Shown here: positions 34,279 through 46,602 of the stretch, piece by piece
Position numbering within the stretch: the first letter of the stretch is position 1
Layout of the letters: each line of letters opens with the position of its first letter
Source: Hyaloscypha bicolor E
Taxonomy: Eukaryota > Ascomycota > Leotiomycetes > Helotiales > Hyaloscyphaceae
Length of the DNA: 64,000 nucleotides
NCBI RefSeq assembly: GCF_002865645.1
Contig: NW_020194515.1
Location: forward strand, 682,001 to 746,000
Reading direction: 5' to 3'
Position numbers and translations under genes: made by a program
Notes under the pieces: model-generated
Told to the model about the DNA's origin: nothing
Seen by the model: only the letters and a program-made list of their open reading frames with translations
Database searches by the model: none

Positions 34279-36113
34279 AGCTTGCATTGGGGAAGGAATG
34301 TTTTCTTTTCTTTCGCTTAATATTACACACGGGGATTTGGTGGCCCTTGAAAGGCTTTGATTGCATGGCGATGGCGTTTTGATGGGAATACTCGTTTGGG
34401 CGAAGAAAATGGGTGGGTAGAGATAGATGGCGGGATGGGCTGAGAGGACCTCCACTCCGTCCACTTTGTGTGGATGAGATCTTACATACATCTCCAATCT
34501 ACGAGAAATATCTGGAACATTGCCTTCCTTGGTGATTGTGAATTTGCGTTTAGATCAAGTGATCAGCCAATTGTCCCGGACCACTTGGAACATTCTGCTC
34601 CCTCATTACGAGGGAATTTTTCTTTGGTGTTGACAATCAGATCAAGTGATCAAGATTCACCTCTTCTCATCACCACCATCCCCTACCCAAATGATTTAAG
34701 CACTTCTCTCCACTATCATGTCTTCCTTCAATGCACTCACGACAAGGAAATGCGGGTCCATCGTTTCCAACGCCTAAAATTGTAGTCTTGCTTTGCCATA
34801 TTCTACTCTATATACATCAAGCATGATGGACGAAGCTAGAGCAGAGTGTTTGTGCTAGGGAGTAGTACGTTGTCAGTTTTTGGAAGTTTTTGGACGATGA
34901 TGGGACCAGGAACTGATGCACAACGGGCAAAGAAGGAGCAAATAATTTGCAGGTGACCGCAAGGACATGGCGATACTTCCAGCCTGCCAGCTGGGTTTGG
35001 GAGGTTACGGAGAGCATCGGCTAGTGTCTTTTGGTGCATGACCTGTGGCCCCTCAAATCACATGCATGCTGCACGTCAAGTTCAAGGTAGTATCGAATAT
35101 CTACACTTGCTTCTATTTCTGCTAATCATGTCTTCATAGCTCTTTGCCACCACTGAGCGAGATTGTCCTTGTCCTCTTCTGGATGTTCCCTGATTCACCT
35201 AACCTGTTGAGGTTGAAGAAGTCTTGAGTGAAACCGACCCAATTCTTTGGTTTAGTAGTTCATAGAAGATAAGCATGCGTATCATATATCGGCAAATACT
35301 AAAGGATGTCTTGCGACATCGAAGGGCTCGTACTCCTGGCCAGGCCTCCTTCTGCATTGCGCCTGATTTCGGCATCAATCAGGCGTCGATCTCAGAAACA
35401 CTTCGCCACTGGTGACATCTCAAGCTCTCCGAGCCCGTAAGGTAATGAAGGATTGCGGAATGACCGGGGAATCTCCTAGACCAAATACTTTTCCAGGTTG
35501 GGTAGCCAACTTTTTATAAGGCTGATTTAGCCGTGACAGGAAGGGTGAGAAGCCACCGCCTTTGCCAAGGCATCGACAGGGCGCGTATCTGTTGAGTGGC
35601 TCCCAAATCTGATATCGGGTTGCGGAACCGTATCAGATGGATCTCTAAAACTTGAACGATCAGATTACGACGATCTGATCGTTCTGAGGCAAGCCGATCA
35701 ATTATCCGGCACTTCAAACCGATGCAGCGCCACTACCAAGGTTTCATCCGAACAACCAAGCTCAGCCCAACCGCCAAATCGACGAAAGATCAATGCGGCC
35801 CCTTGATCAGATGGTTTCGTCCCGTCCACATAGGAGAGAAAAACTGACGTTCGTCCAATGTATCCGAGACTTTCTCATTTCTTCCTCGGCGAGCCGTTTT
35901 TCCGTTTCCCGGCTTAAGCTCCCCTGCAAGAGAAGTCTACACAATAAAGTCAGGCCATCGGCTCTCTTACTCCTTCCATTCACTCATTCATCACATACAT
36001 TCATATACAATCGTTCCCGAAAGTTCTGTGAACTGCTTCCATTCTTAACTATACATCTTTAATAGCAACCGGCTAGCCCGACTACCTTCACTTTTCCCAC
36101 CACCAACTTCAAA
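34279..36113. other. Intergenic region between ABC transporter and small secreted protein
   Basis: No convincing gene. Contains a 14-base direct repeat AGATCAAGTGATCA at 34552-34565 and 34639-34652, and a perfect hairpin at 35654-35684 listed separately. The last 200 bases are pyrimidine-rich and probably the leader of the next gene. Confidence 0.5.
35654..35684. repeat. Perfect 12-base inverted repeat with 7-base loop
   Basis: GAACGATCAGAT (35654-35665), loop TACGACG, ATCTGATCGTTC (35673-35684). The stem is perfect. It could be a binding site for a dimeric regulator or an RNA hairpin. Confidence 0.7.
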
Positions 36114-36497
36114 ATGCAGACCAAGACGCTCCTCCTCGCACTCTTCGCAGCAGCTACTGCAGCAGCAACCACCATCCCCGCTCGCGCTGCCAACGCCGCC
36201 CTATTCGGTAGTTGCAACCCAGCCATGGACTTCCAATTCGGACGACCCGGCCGCAAAGCCACCGAAGGCACCTTCCTCCCAGTCGACCCAACCGTCGCCA
36301 AGGGACAAAGCGACGCCTTGAACCCCAACATCATCACCAACGCCATCTGCAACAACCTCGTCAATGACTGTGGTGTTGCGAAGGATTCTGAGGGAGAGAC
36401 CAAGTGTCTGGCTGCCAAGGCTGTCGTTGCAGCGTTGACGACCAAGGATGCCACGACCGCTGACGCTTTCAACAACGCTCTTGGTGTTTCTGCTTAG
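36114..36497 (+). CDS. Small secreted protein, 127 residues, four cysteines
   Basis: A single uninterrupted exon. The start MQTKTLLLALFAAATAAATT is a classic signal peptide (cleavage near residue 18-20). The mature part, about 105 residues, reads NAALFGSCNPAMDFQFGRPG and on to GVSA, with four cysteines in SC, ICN, DCG and KCL contexts, enough for two disulfides. Ala-rich helices dominate the second half. It resembles small secreted proteins of unknown function that are common in filamentous ascomycetes; I do not know a biochemical role. The leader is pyrimidine-rich, and an AATAAA signal lies 138 bases after the stop. GC content is higher than in the flanks, as is usual for well-expressed secreted proteins. 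Confidence 0.8.
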   Translation: MQTKTLLLALFAAATAAATTIPARAANAALFGSCNPAMDFQFGRPGRKATEGTFLPVDPTVAKGQSDALNPNIITNAICNNLVNDCGVAKDSEGETKCLAAKAVVAALTTKDATTADAFNNALGVSA

Positions 36498-37484
36498 GAG
36501 ATTTTGGGGATTCGGTTGAGGAGATGGATAGATTAGGGAGGCGTAGAAGAGAGGACGCCGGAGCGACCATGGGGTGCTGGTTCTAAGCAAAGGGACGATA
36601 ATTAGCATAGGCTAGTTACTCAGCCACAGATACTAATAAAGTCTACTTGATTGATTCGGAAAAAGGTCCGGAGGGAAGGTATTCCACCAGCTGATCTTCC
36701 GCCGCTGCAGCTTCACTTTTCCTCGCATATTGGACATTAAAATTAAAAATAATGACCGGTGGGAGGAGAGAAATGCGTCCCATTCTCAGTGAAAACGCCT
36801 TTCCACGATCTTGCTAACATAAGTTCTCCTCGCTAATTAGGGGCATAATTGAGAGAATTCCGTGACTTACACGTGTCAAAGTTCAGCAGAGAGCCAAGTC
36901 CGATCCTTCCAGTCGTAAGTAGCTTAGGGAGTTGCTAAGTGAAGCCGATTGCTTGATTTGCAGCCTGCTAAGGCGGGCAGCATCGAAAATATCAAGGATG
37001 GGCCATGATTTCCATGCAGAGAACTCAACCGAGTAAGCCGTCTGCAACGCGCTGACCAGCCTGTGTCACCTGCTTTCTTGTCTATGACTGATGGCAGTGG
37101 AGGCCTGAGGTATGTCGTCTTTGTCATGCTGCAACGAAGCATGGCAGGCCCTGCAGCTATCATCCTTTTAGATTCGATGCATGCCTGCTTCCCGTATCCA
37201 TGAGGCAATCCCCATCAAGACTTCCTCCCTCCTCGGGTCCTTTCTCAAATTTGCCAGGAAGGTTCACAGCGCTTTCTCGCGTGGCGGCAGCTCCAGGCCG
37301 GGGGAGACTGGGTTGTTGAATAAGATCCTCTATCTCGAAGATAATCATCATGGAGATGTGGCAGCCAGGTCCACAGCGGAATCGTGAAGATCGTTGCTTC
37401 TCCCAGAAGGTCCAGGCTTGCGTCCATACGCCACAACACTGCGTCGCCAGTCAGCACTCCTGTCAAACTTCATCCAACGACAAC
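36498..37484. other. Intergenic region between convergent genes
   Basis: Separates the small secreted protein gene (plus) from the LaeA-like methyltransferase (minus). Apart from the AATAAA signal I see nothing defined. Confidence 0.4.
36635..36640 (+). terminator. Polyadenylation signal AATAAA
   Basis: Exact AATAAA 138 bases downstream of the stop codon of the small secreted protein gene, in an A/T-rich context. Confidence 0.35.
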
Positions 37485-38694
37485 TTACAACTCATAATAC
37501 GTATGATATTTTAAATTTCTCACATCGGTTCTCATCTTCATTAGGAACAACTCCGTCTGCTCTTGCGTCCATCCATATGCCCTAGAGAAAGTTCTCAAGC
37601 TGAACGCTGAAGCTCCTTGCAGCAGGCTCTGCATCTCAAAGGCGCCTATGAGCTTCATGCGTTTATCTTTGGGCCACGGCGAGGTCGGCACTTTGAAGCG
37701 GACTTCTGTCACGTCCTCGAATCCTGCTTCTTGCAGGTATGTCTTGAAGTGGTTGGGTTCTCGAAGGCACCAGCCTGCTAGTGCCGAAGCATCGCAGATC
37801 TTCTCGCTGAATTCTATAACGCCTGAGTCGGAGGGTGTGCTGTCGTCGTCGCAATGCGGTTCTGGGAGGAGACACTGCAGCTCGGTATAGCCGTTAGGCT
37901 TGGTGTACCTGAAGTCAGGGCCGTCAGTATGAAACTAAGAAATTGGAGTGGCTAGCTTACTCGAAGCACTGGTTAGCAAGTTTCTGCCAGTCACGGATGG
38001 AGAACAAGAAATCTCGAGAATGAATGAAATCGAATTGGCATCTGTATGTCCATTGTTCTTCAACATCGTCGATTTCGAAGCGGCAGTTTGTGGGAACCCT
38101 GGAAACTATCAGCAAACTTGGTGCAAAAGCTGCTGGTTGACTTGGGGCTTACCATTCTGGCTGGATTGGAGCTAGGTCTATTCCCAAGACCTCCGCCGAT
38201 GGGAAAGCGTCCGCAACATCAATGGCCCATATTCCACTGCCAGTGCCAAGATCCAATATCCTTTGTGGATTTCGTCCGATTGGAGCCAGGAAGAATTTCT
38301 CTTCCAACAAAAGTGTGTATAATCGATGTTTGAGGTCAATCCTGTCCAACTCATCCTCATCTATCGGCATGCCGTATCCTGAAAGAGATCAGTAAGCCCA
38401 TAACTTCTGAGAGTTCGATACTTACCGACATTCCCGTAAGATGCATACCGCCTACCATATTCATCGATACCCTGAACGATACTTGAAGACACTGACGCTG
38501 TTGAGCTTCCGGCTCTGAAAAATGTTAATAGCAGTTCCTGAGAGACAATGATTGCTCCACTGCGACTCACAACGAGATGCCGTCCGCACCCTCGTCTTCG
38601 AACTATGATGGGGTCTCAGCACAACTGTTTGGAGTGAAGCGTGGGGGGGTTGGACAGTACGCACAACAAAGTGATCTGGCCCGATTTCGTCCAT
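37485..38694 (-). CDS. LaeA-like SAM-dependent methyltransferase
   Basis: Six exons: 38694-38665, 38602-38574, 38514-38426, 38378-38153, 38098-37961 and 37908-37485, 311 residues, all junctions in frame. It begins MDEIGPDHFV. A short variable part leads to YGRRYASYGN, then MPIDEDELDRIDLKHRLYTL, then SAM motif I ILDLGTGSGIWAID, then ADAFPSAEVLGIDLAPIQPE and VPTNCRFEIDDVEEQW. This is the order found in the fungal Methyltransf_23 group related to LaeA. It is a soluble enzyme; the methyl acceptor is unknown. Such proteins are often encoded near secondary-metabolism genes. It is divergent from an O-methyltransferase gene with a 457-base shared upstream region. The first two exons are short and rest only on splice consensus and frame, so the N-terminus is the weakest part. 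Confidence 0.85.
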
Positions 38695-39151
38695 CGTGCT
38701 GGTTTGTTAGTTGGCGGTTAGGCAAGAAATCCAATCCAGAGTCTAGAGCTTGAGGAGAGATGTATGAGCGTCTGGCGTTTGGAAAGCGTCAAACCTGTTG
38801 AAGTGGACACTGGGACTAAATATTGCGCAAGGCACCCTTACTGTAGCGTGGCTGAAGCCCTCTAACCACATGGCCCAGTCAGGGGCATTCGCGGGGGTAG
38901 CCTGCAAGCTCCCGGGAACTATCACGTCTTCCGCGCCTCCAAGGTTGATCTTCCCCCAATTTAATACGCTGAAGCTCTAGATGGCTGCCACATTTGGGGA
39001 AGCCCCAGTTTGCGGAGATTGCCCCGCCCCCACGCAGTCGAACCAGTCCACGCCGTCTGGGCGAGAATCAGGGGAGAGCACATAAATATCGGTCCGGTGC
39101 CTCGATTGGTTGTCAGGGGAGATCTATTCTGTTGATCTCCTGCAAACAATC
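38695..39151. promoter_or_regulatory. Bidirectional promoter region between two methyltransferase genes
   Basis: 457 bases between the two divergent start codons. GC-moderate, no ORF of note. A shared region of this size suggests that the two genes could be co-regulated; this is inference. Confidence 0.4.
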
Positions 39152-40554
39152 ATGTTGTCCAACGCTGAGTTAATTGCTTCGATTGAAGCTCTGCTCGCCA
39201 AAGCAAAGTCCTACGATGTAGAGAAGCCTGATCGCCTAGCGAGGGTGGAGATGCTGGGCATGGTGGACGCCCTCCATTATCAGTTGGAGTCACCGGAGGA
39301 AGCCATGTTTCGACAATTGACGAATGTAATGTGGCCTGCCAGGGATAGAACAGAGTAGAGCTCACATACTTTGTCTCTAGTACTCAGAAACGTCTGCAAT
39401 CCGTACTCTGCGTCAGATGAGAGTCCTTCAAAAGATACCGCGTGAAGGAAGCATTCCAGCAAAAGAGCTGGCTTCTGAAGTTGGGAAGAATGAAGAAGTT
39501 CTGGGTATATTTCTCTTGCTTAGATCGCATGCAATACTGATTGTTTTCATGCAGTTCGTTTGATGAGGATTCTCACATCTACTGGAATACTGAAAGCACT
39601 TGGGAATAACGTCTTCGCTCACACTCCGCTTTCCCTAGCCTATCTCGATACGCCAGAAGTTGAGTTCTGGGACTTATGGCAAGTCCACCTGTGGTAGATA
39701 TGAGCAAATTACTAACTGGCTCAGCGTCGACGAAATTGCTCCTGTGGCATACAAAATGCCAGAATATATGGCAACTCACGAATCAGATTCCATCTTCAAC
39801 CCAAAGCAGTCACCATTCTCATGGGGAAACGATGCTGAAGGAACCACATTCTACGAATTCCTCCTCTCTCACCCTGATCGATTGAAGAGATTCAATGTGG
39901 CGATGACGACGCAGGAAGCTGCACTACCTGTTCTGGGAATGTTTCCTTTCACTTCCCTCCTCGAAACCGATGCAGACCCTTCGAGGGCGTTTATAGTGGA
40001 TGTTGCTGGTGGGAGAGGCCAAAGCTTACTTCAGATAAAGAAGGAAATCGAAACGGCGGGTGGAGAAATGGCAAAGGGACGAGTCATTTTGCAAGATCGC
40101 AAACCTGTTCTTGACGCCATTCCCGATGAGCAGCTCCCTGGTGTGGAGAAGATGGTGATCGATTTCTTCACACCACAGCCCGTCAAGAGTAATAATGAAT
40201 CTCTCCGCTCGTCACGATGAGTTTTGCTAATGCGTCACAGATGCACAAATCTACTACCTCCGCCGAATAATGCACAACTGGCAAGACAACGAAGCCCGCA
40301 AAATCCTCAAAAACATCGCAGACGCAATGGCGCCCGACTCGAGACTTCTGATCGGCGAAATGGTGGTTCCAGATAAACCCGAAGGCGTTGATAAAACTGT
40401 ATACTGGATGGATCTGTGTATGCTAATCATTGGTGGGAAGGAACGTTCCGAGAAGGAATTCTGGGAATTGTTGGATTCGGCTGGGCTGAACTTGGTCAAG
40501 ATCTGGAGGGGCAAGCTTGGAAGTCAGACAGTGATTGAGTGTCGGTTAAAATGA
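39152..40554 (+). CDS. Plant/COMT-type O-methyltransferase (family 2)
   Basis: Transfers a methyl group from SAM to a hydroxyl, typically of a phenolic or polyketide. Five exons: 39152-39325, 39381-39504, 39555-39678, 39725-40188 and 40241-40554, 399 residues. The third intron uses a GC donor (GCAAGT...CTAACTGGCTCAG); read this way the frame joins WDL to CVDEIAPVAYKMPEYM. The N-terminal half is a winged-helix dimerisation domain (LRQMRVLQKIPREGSIPAKE, VRLMRILTSTGIL). The SAM site is FIVDVAGGRGQSLLQIKKE, followed by DFFTPQP. The catalytic His is in RIMHNWQDNEARKIL, and LLIGEMVVPD follows. All these are the expected family motifs. It is divergent from the LaeA-like gene. No polyketide or peptide synthase gene is in the window, so its substrate is open. 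Confidence 0.88.
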
Positions 40555-43500
40555 GGTTATGGCTTTATAGGGGAGCAAACAATTCGAAAATCTATGGATA
40601 AATACTTGGAAAGCTCCGCGTGCCGGTGGGGCTCGTAGTGTGATTCATGTTTACAGGTAGTCCTCTGCTTACCATGGCTCTTGCCCTTCTTGTGCATTAG
40701 GCTGTTGGATGAAGACAGCCGTATCTGCTTAGCAAAACGTGGTCCTCATTGTCGCTGTCTTAGCCTGATTCCACCTTTTCCTCCTGTCACTGTCTCTCCT
40801 CCACGTCAAAGATATTAGAATTCAAAGGGGGGGCAGATCGGGCCATGTTCGTCTCCTGCGCTTCGATCTGTTCTGAGTTGCTCGTCAAGATCAGGACTGA
40901 CCGATAAAAGGGACTTATTGATCAATTACCCTTTTGGTCAATAATAATTTAAAAATTATTTAAATCAACACCCAATCGAGGATTTAATTTGGTCTTCTCA
41001 ATAGGGTCTTACGAGCCTAGCCTTAGTGACTAACCATGCCGCCAACCAGCACAGTTTGCGCGCGCTTTGAGCACGATTTCGTGCCTGCATGACTGCATCG
41101 CAATCACTTTACATTACTGGCTGTGATCTACAATTCCTGCATACAAAACTGCGCCCAGTGAAAAGCACGCGATGTGGCGAGCCTTATTGAGAAGGAGCAA
41201 CCTACCCCTACACCTGCAAGGAGAGTGAGGAAGAGGGTAGTGAGGCTTGAGCCTATGGAGAAGGCGAGTAAGGGAAAGGGAATAGGTAAGGCTACTTAAT
41301 TGGCGGTTCAAAATATCTCTTTCTTAAATCTCACTTCATTATTCTTCCCTCAAAATTAATAGAAAAGCTTCATAATTGCGTTATTAGGAAGTATAGACAT
41401 GTAGGCGTGGATAATAATTTACACATCACTAAATAGGGGGATGCTTGCGCGAGCAGTGATCACCAAAGATCCAGCTTCATAATTACCGAACTAGGAATCA
41501 TAAGAAAGCCTTGGTAAGCTAGCCGTATCATTGGTCAAGCTAGTCGAATTAGTCGATGAGGCAATTTTATTGATCAATTCTAGTATTAACGAACAACTCA
41601 GAACAGATTCATAGGAAGATGATGGTCGTGCAATGGCTTGCTCGAGGCACGGGAAGAGGAGGCACGAGGGCGCATGCAATCGAATGTCAGCGCTGTAAAC
41701 GTCGTGCCGTCTCATGGTAGCCATCAATATGGTGCGCACATGTCGGCACCAGAAAGAGGGGTCGGAGTTGTCGAATCGATGGCAGCCTCGGGGCTATCGA
41801 AAAAGCCTTCGTATGCCGGTGCATTTTCGCCAAGGAGGCCGCAGCCATGGGCTTCAGCTTCAGAGCCACTTGAGTCCTCATCGCCTAGCAGCACAACTGG
41901 ATCTTGCACGCTACATTAGAAAAACTGGCCGTCTGCTTCTACGATTGGGAGCAATGGGCGAACTCACCTGTATTACCGCTTGAGTTATCGTCTGGTGTTG
42001 ACACGTTGTTCTTAAGAAAGCTGCCCTCACTCCCCCGCAGTTAAATACCCAACTCTAAATGTAGCATTGTTCGGACACTGGTGTTGACTTCTTTTCGGTT
42101 TTCAAGCCAGGTTTAGACTTTGAATTCTCTTCATCTTCGCACAGTCCCATGTTCAGAGCAGTCAAACTCCCACCCTTACGTACATGCTTTCCATCAAAAC
42201 AAGAAGATGTGCAATAACACACGCCTTGTTCCTAAACTACATTCCCTCCCGTGAAGCTATTAGCCGTGCAGCTGGACAAGTAAAACGATTAGAAATTGCA
42301 CTGTTGATTGACTTGCCTGCGGATCAACCCTCCATCCAGACTCAATACCATGTATCGATAGTTCCTTCTCTAGATATTGATTTCGATAGAACAATCTTGC
42401 ATTCTCTGCTTTCACCTGCGCATTGACTCCTTGCAGTTGTCTTAATTCTGTATAGGTCCCCGTCGGGGCAATTCGGCTGGCTTGTAATCATTCAGCGCTG
42501 AATTTTATTTTTATTCTGGGTCTCTGAGCGGCCGAGCTGAGGGCCTGGTTCAGCTTGTCTCTAATGTCGGGGTCACGGCAACTCAACAAGTGACAGTAAT
42601 GTTCGGGTCAGTGATATCGCCATATATGCTGCTTGCTTTCGTTTGCCTTTGGATTATCCAGAGTGATTTCTGGTATTCGTTTGAATATGAATATCCATCC
42701 AACGGATTGATCCTGTTCCCGCGATTTCTCTGAGAATCGTCAACAAACTTTTTTTTTGCGAACAAGTTAGAAGCCCCACGCTAGTAATAAAGGAAAGAAT
42801 GAGCTGGTAGCTTAGGGAGGTGGATATGGCGGTATAGACGCGAAAGATTTCAAGGCCAGAGGAGATTGCAGATTATATACGACGACTAGTGGAGCTTGGA
42901 AAATTACTAATAGAGGATTGCATACGTGAGCTATTCAGGGCTAAGCGGTGGGCGATAGGGTGGAATAAGTAGTACAGACGCCATGCGCTATCACAGTAGG
43001 GAGGTCTCATAATAAGAGGTGCCGGGGGTGTAACATGCACATTATGGAAGCTGTGAGACTTTATTGCGGAGTAAGGTATCGTTCTTGAAGTTGCGAGACT
43101 TGATTGTTGAAGGGGAGAGTAGAAAACACGTGCAACCGAGGGTAGGAGAAGAGAAAGTAGGCTAAATCTGAGGTTCTGGGGTTCGAGTTTTGGGAGAGGG
43201 ATAGCAGAGTAAATCAGCGGTGCTAGTATTAATAATACCAGCAGGCAGTAAGAATTGACGGTACGAATATTAAAAGAGGGGCAGCATTGAGCGATGGTAC
43301 GAGTATTGAGAGCTAGAGCTGGCTAGTAGAAAAAATTGGCGTTGAGCGTGAGGGTCAGGCCGGTGGAAGAAAATCGATATATATGTGTTAGGGTCAGGGC
43401 TGGCAATCGGGAATAAATCCCGTACTGAGTCGCCAATATCTTACCAGGATACCCTTTCCTTCCAACTTTCCTAGATCTCAAATTCCTGGGTTGGGTATCT

Positions 43501-46500
43501 GCACAGTGCACAGCAATTTTACTTGCAGAAGATATATGCCGGCGGCCAAAACTTAACACCATCCATGCACATTCGCTCCGAGAACGAATAGGGGAAGTTT
43601 CCGGCTCACGTGACCCACTCCGCCACCAGCAGGAAACATCCAGACTGAGTCTAAACGCAAGCCGAAACCGTATCCGCGACCCCCTCGCAAGCTTACCGGA
43701 ATGTTGAAGCCGTCTTCCCCGTGGATTGCAGACCTGCAACAAAGTCACTTAACCTTCCTATCTCGAACACTTGCTAATTTCCGTGACTGAATTCCTCTGC
43801 CGTGGCCGCGGTGCCCCTTTTCGCTTCATATTTGCATTGACGGCAACCGCGGGCCCTGCCGCTGTCGCGTCAAGGAGATCCCACGTGCTTCTTGTCTCAG
43901 ATTCGGGTACTTACCTGGAGTCTTCTCAGTGGGATGGCATGTAAATCAGTTAATAATTTTAAAGATGGCAAAATACAAAAAGATAGGTATACTATTTTGT
44001 TAGGTCATTTGGAGGTATGCCATGTGGGAAAACATTCGAAGGATTGTTTGTAACTAAAAACGGATCGTAGGTGCGAGAATTGAACCAAACGGGTATCTTC
44101 CACATCCTGCCGTCGAACCCATGTATTAAGGAGGTTCTTACTTAATGGGCGTCGCCAGTGGCCCCCAATCACTTTTCTTAAGTGAGAAACTAGGATTCTA
44201 TTCGACCTGGCCCCTGCAATACTTGAAATGTCAGCCCAGGGCTACGTGTCACTGAAACATTCTTCTTGCTCATTCTTGTTGAATGATCTGTGAGAATTAT
44301 ATACGTGTGGACGTTTCGAGCCGGTATGAGAAAAGTCTGGAAGATATTCCGATGTGAAGTTATCTGTACGGAAAATCCCAGAACCCAAGAAACCTGACTT
44401 CTTACAGCGCCAACTCTTTTTTCGTTTGTTGTCAATTTCAAGGTAACAGAATCACAAGGCCGCCAAGATTTGTTTCGGAATTTACCTTGAGGTTATCCTC
44501 CACAAAAGCCTCGTTCAGCTGAGGCGAAGTAAGTAAGATTTTAGAGCCAAAAAATTTATTCCCGCTCTTGAATTATTCTGGGTGCCAACTATTGTGAATT
44601 ATACAGGAAGTGTTAAGCGTTAAGCTGGCGAAGCATGGACTTCCAGAACTGCTGACCCTTTGACCTTGACTCCAGCACCGGGCCGACTTCGAATTCATCC
44701 TCCTGACGCAGGAACTTCAACCAAGCTTAGCGTTGTCAGTGCATCGCTAACAGTATTCTTGTAAACTCGATCCGTTGCCAAGTCACACAATTCTAGGGTG
44801 ATGGATCAGACAAACCCAAAAGCATATTTCACTATTCCAATTCCCCTATCTTCACTTTAAAGACTGGGAAATCTAGTAGCACGAATCCTCATCCAAGACG
44901 TCCCCAGAATTGCCAGAACAATCATATTAAACCTCGACGACATAAACTTACGTCAACACATGGTGGCGAAGCAAAGTGGCTTTTTAGCGGGATCATCAAA
45001 TGGGTTCCGAGAGGCTAAAGGGGAAAAGGTGGGGTACGCGAGTAGGATCAACACGCCACAGCCGTGTGCGATTTGCAATAAAACAAAAGTCCAAGCCTTA
45101 TCTTTAACAAAGTATTATTGTTTTGTTATCCCCAAGGGTTGGTTTTGCGGAGACTGAAACGTCATAGAGGAGAAATTAGGGGATTGTGGGCGGTGGCGAA
45201 GGCTCGTGGTAAACAGATTGGCAAGCAGATCGACAAGCCACACGCGAGGTGTAAAACTCTCGGCCGAACTATAAACTTGATTTAATTATTTAAAATGATT
45301 ATTGGTTTAGTCGGAAACTCTAAGCGTGGCCCCTTCTACTATTGGCAAGTACGGAGTCGTGGATATATATTAAGATTTTACTAAATAATTACAGAGAATA
45401 GGCTATTCTTTGAATTTCAGTCAGCTTTTGGAACAAGGTGTGAGCTGAACCTCTTTCAGATTATCGATGCTTCTAAAGTAAGTTTCGGAATTTATAAAGG
45501 CTAAATGTTTTAACATTCATCGACCTTGAATTCCGACTTCATCACATCTGTTGGTTTTGAAGGCCCCAATCACCGAGCGGAAAGGGGTAATTGTTTACCA
45601 TCATATGATCGCCAACCAGATCCCGATCATGGTCAATGTTGCAGTGATTGATAGGAATAGCAGTTGTCATGTTCAAAATTATTCTCAGTTGCTTTCGTGG
45701 GTGTTGTCCAAAAGACTCCAACAGTATGGTAAAATCTTGCTTTACGAGGTAGGCAATTTGAGTCTCCGAATGCCCGAAAGATTGTGCCAAATGAACGAGT
45801 ACAAGTCGAGCTGCAATTGGAGATAATCCTCAAAATCCAAGCAACTGATATGATGTAAAGTAACCGGGTCTTGCCCTGACTTGGGATGAGGAACGATGAA
45901 TACTAATCTTATCCAAGCTCACCCTTATGCCACGGGGGTTGTAGTCCCTGTATTCGGTAAGTTCTGGATACTTGACACCGGATGCAGGAATCAGATTCAA
46001 CGTCTCAATACCAATTCTTTGCCTTCTAGAAGTTATAGTTGCTTGCTGGTCCCATTTAAGTCAATGCTGAAGCTTTTACCTCGCTAAGTTAAAGGGAGGA
46101 CAGGTCACATGTGAGTTCTAATGTCAGCTTCATGGGTGCCGATTCTTTCCCACAACCTTCTCCGCTAATTTTCTACTCCTTTGTGCTCGACTCCCCACAT
46201 TTCTTGATCAACCAAATGAAGCTAGACTCTATCTTAACTGATACGCAGCTACCCAGGTTTGGAGAAGACGAAAGATCAATTGGTGAGTTTTCGATGTCCC
46301 AGCCCGTTTTTTCTGCTCTTTTAGCTGATATAATCTCAGTAAAACCTGTCAGGTTACCACGTCTTGCTGCACAAAGCCTCCATAAACCCACACACTAGGA
46401 CCAGGTCGAGCAAGAACCCAAGAGTCTCAAAGAGTACGACTTTCGGGATCCGCTCTCTGGTGAGGGACGGCAATTCCGAACCATTTCTGCTGGAACTGCA

Positions 46501-46602
46501 ATGGCCAGTAATGCGACGGTGGAATCAACAATAAAAGAAAGACAAAGCGCAGATACTTCCGATGCAACAAGGCAAGCTGCAAGACTTGTCTAGATCTCAA
46601 CT
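40555..46602. other. Gene-poor region with decayed repeats and a broken zinc-cluster motif
   Basis: No intact gene. AT-rich palindromic patches occur at about 40930-40975 and 45275-45320, which resemble each other in inverse orientation. A short Lys/Arg-rich frame near 41165-41300 (ending in KASKGKGIGKAT) and a frame near 42850-42970 look like decayed mobile-element coding sequence. A broken Zn2Cys6 motif is listed separately. Polymorphic-looking purine-rich stretches fill 43000-43320. Confidence 0.4.
41619..41790 (+). pseudogene. Relic of a Zn2Cys6 zinc-cluster transcription factor
   Basis: The plus frame from ATG 41619 reads to HAIECQRCKRRAVSW and then meets TAG at 41718; after that the same frame continues WCAHVGTRKRGRSCRID. 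The C-x2-C-K-R-R start and the later C...G...C resemble the fungal binuclear zinc cluster. The third cysteine is replaced by Trp and a stop follows, as RIP or drift would cause. No intact downstream domain is visible. Short motif evidence only. Confidence 0.25.

Noticed and set aside
34836..35039. 67-codon minus-strand frame with a CPCGH motif
   Set aside because: Short, no signal peptide or family match; cannot be supported from sequence alone.
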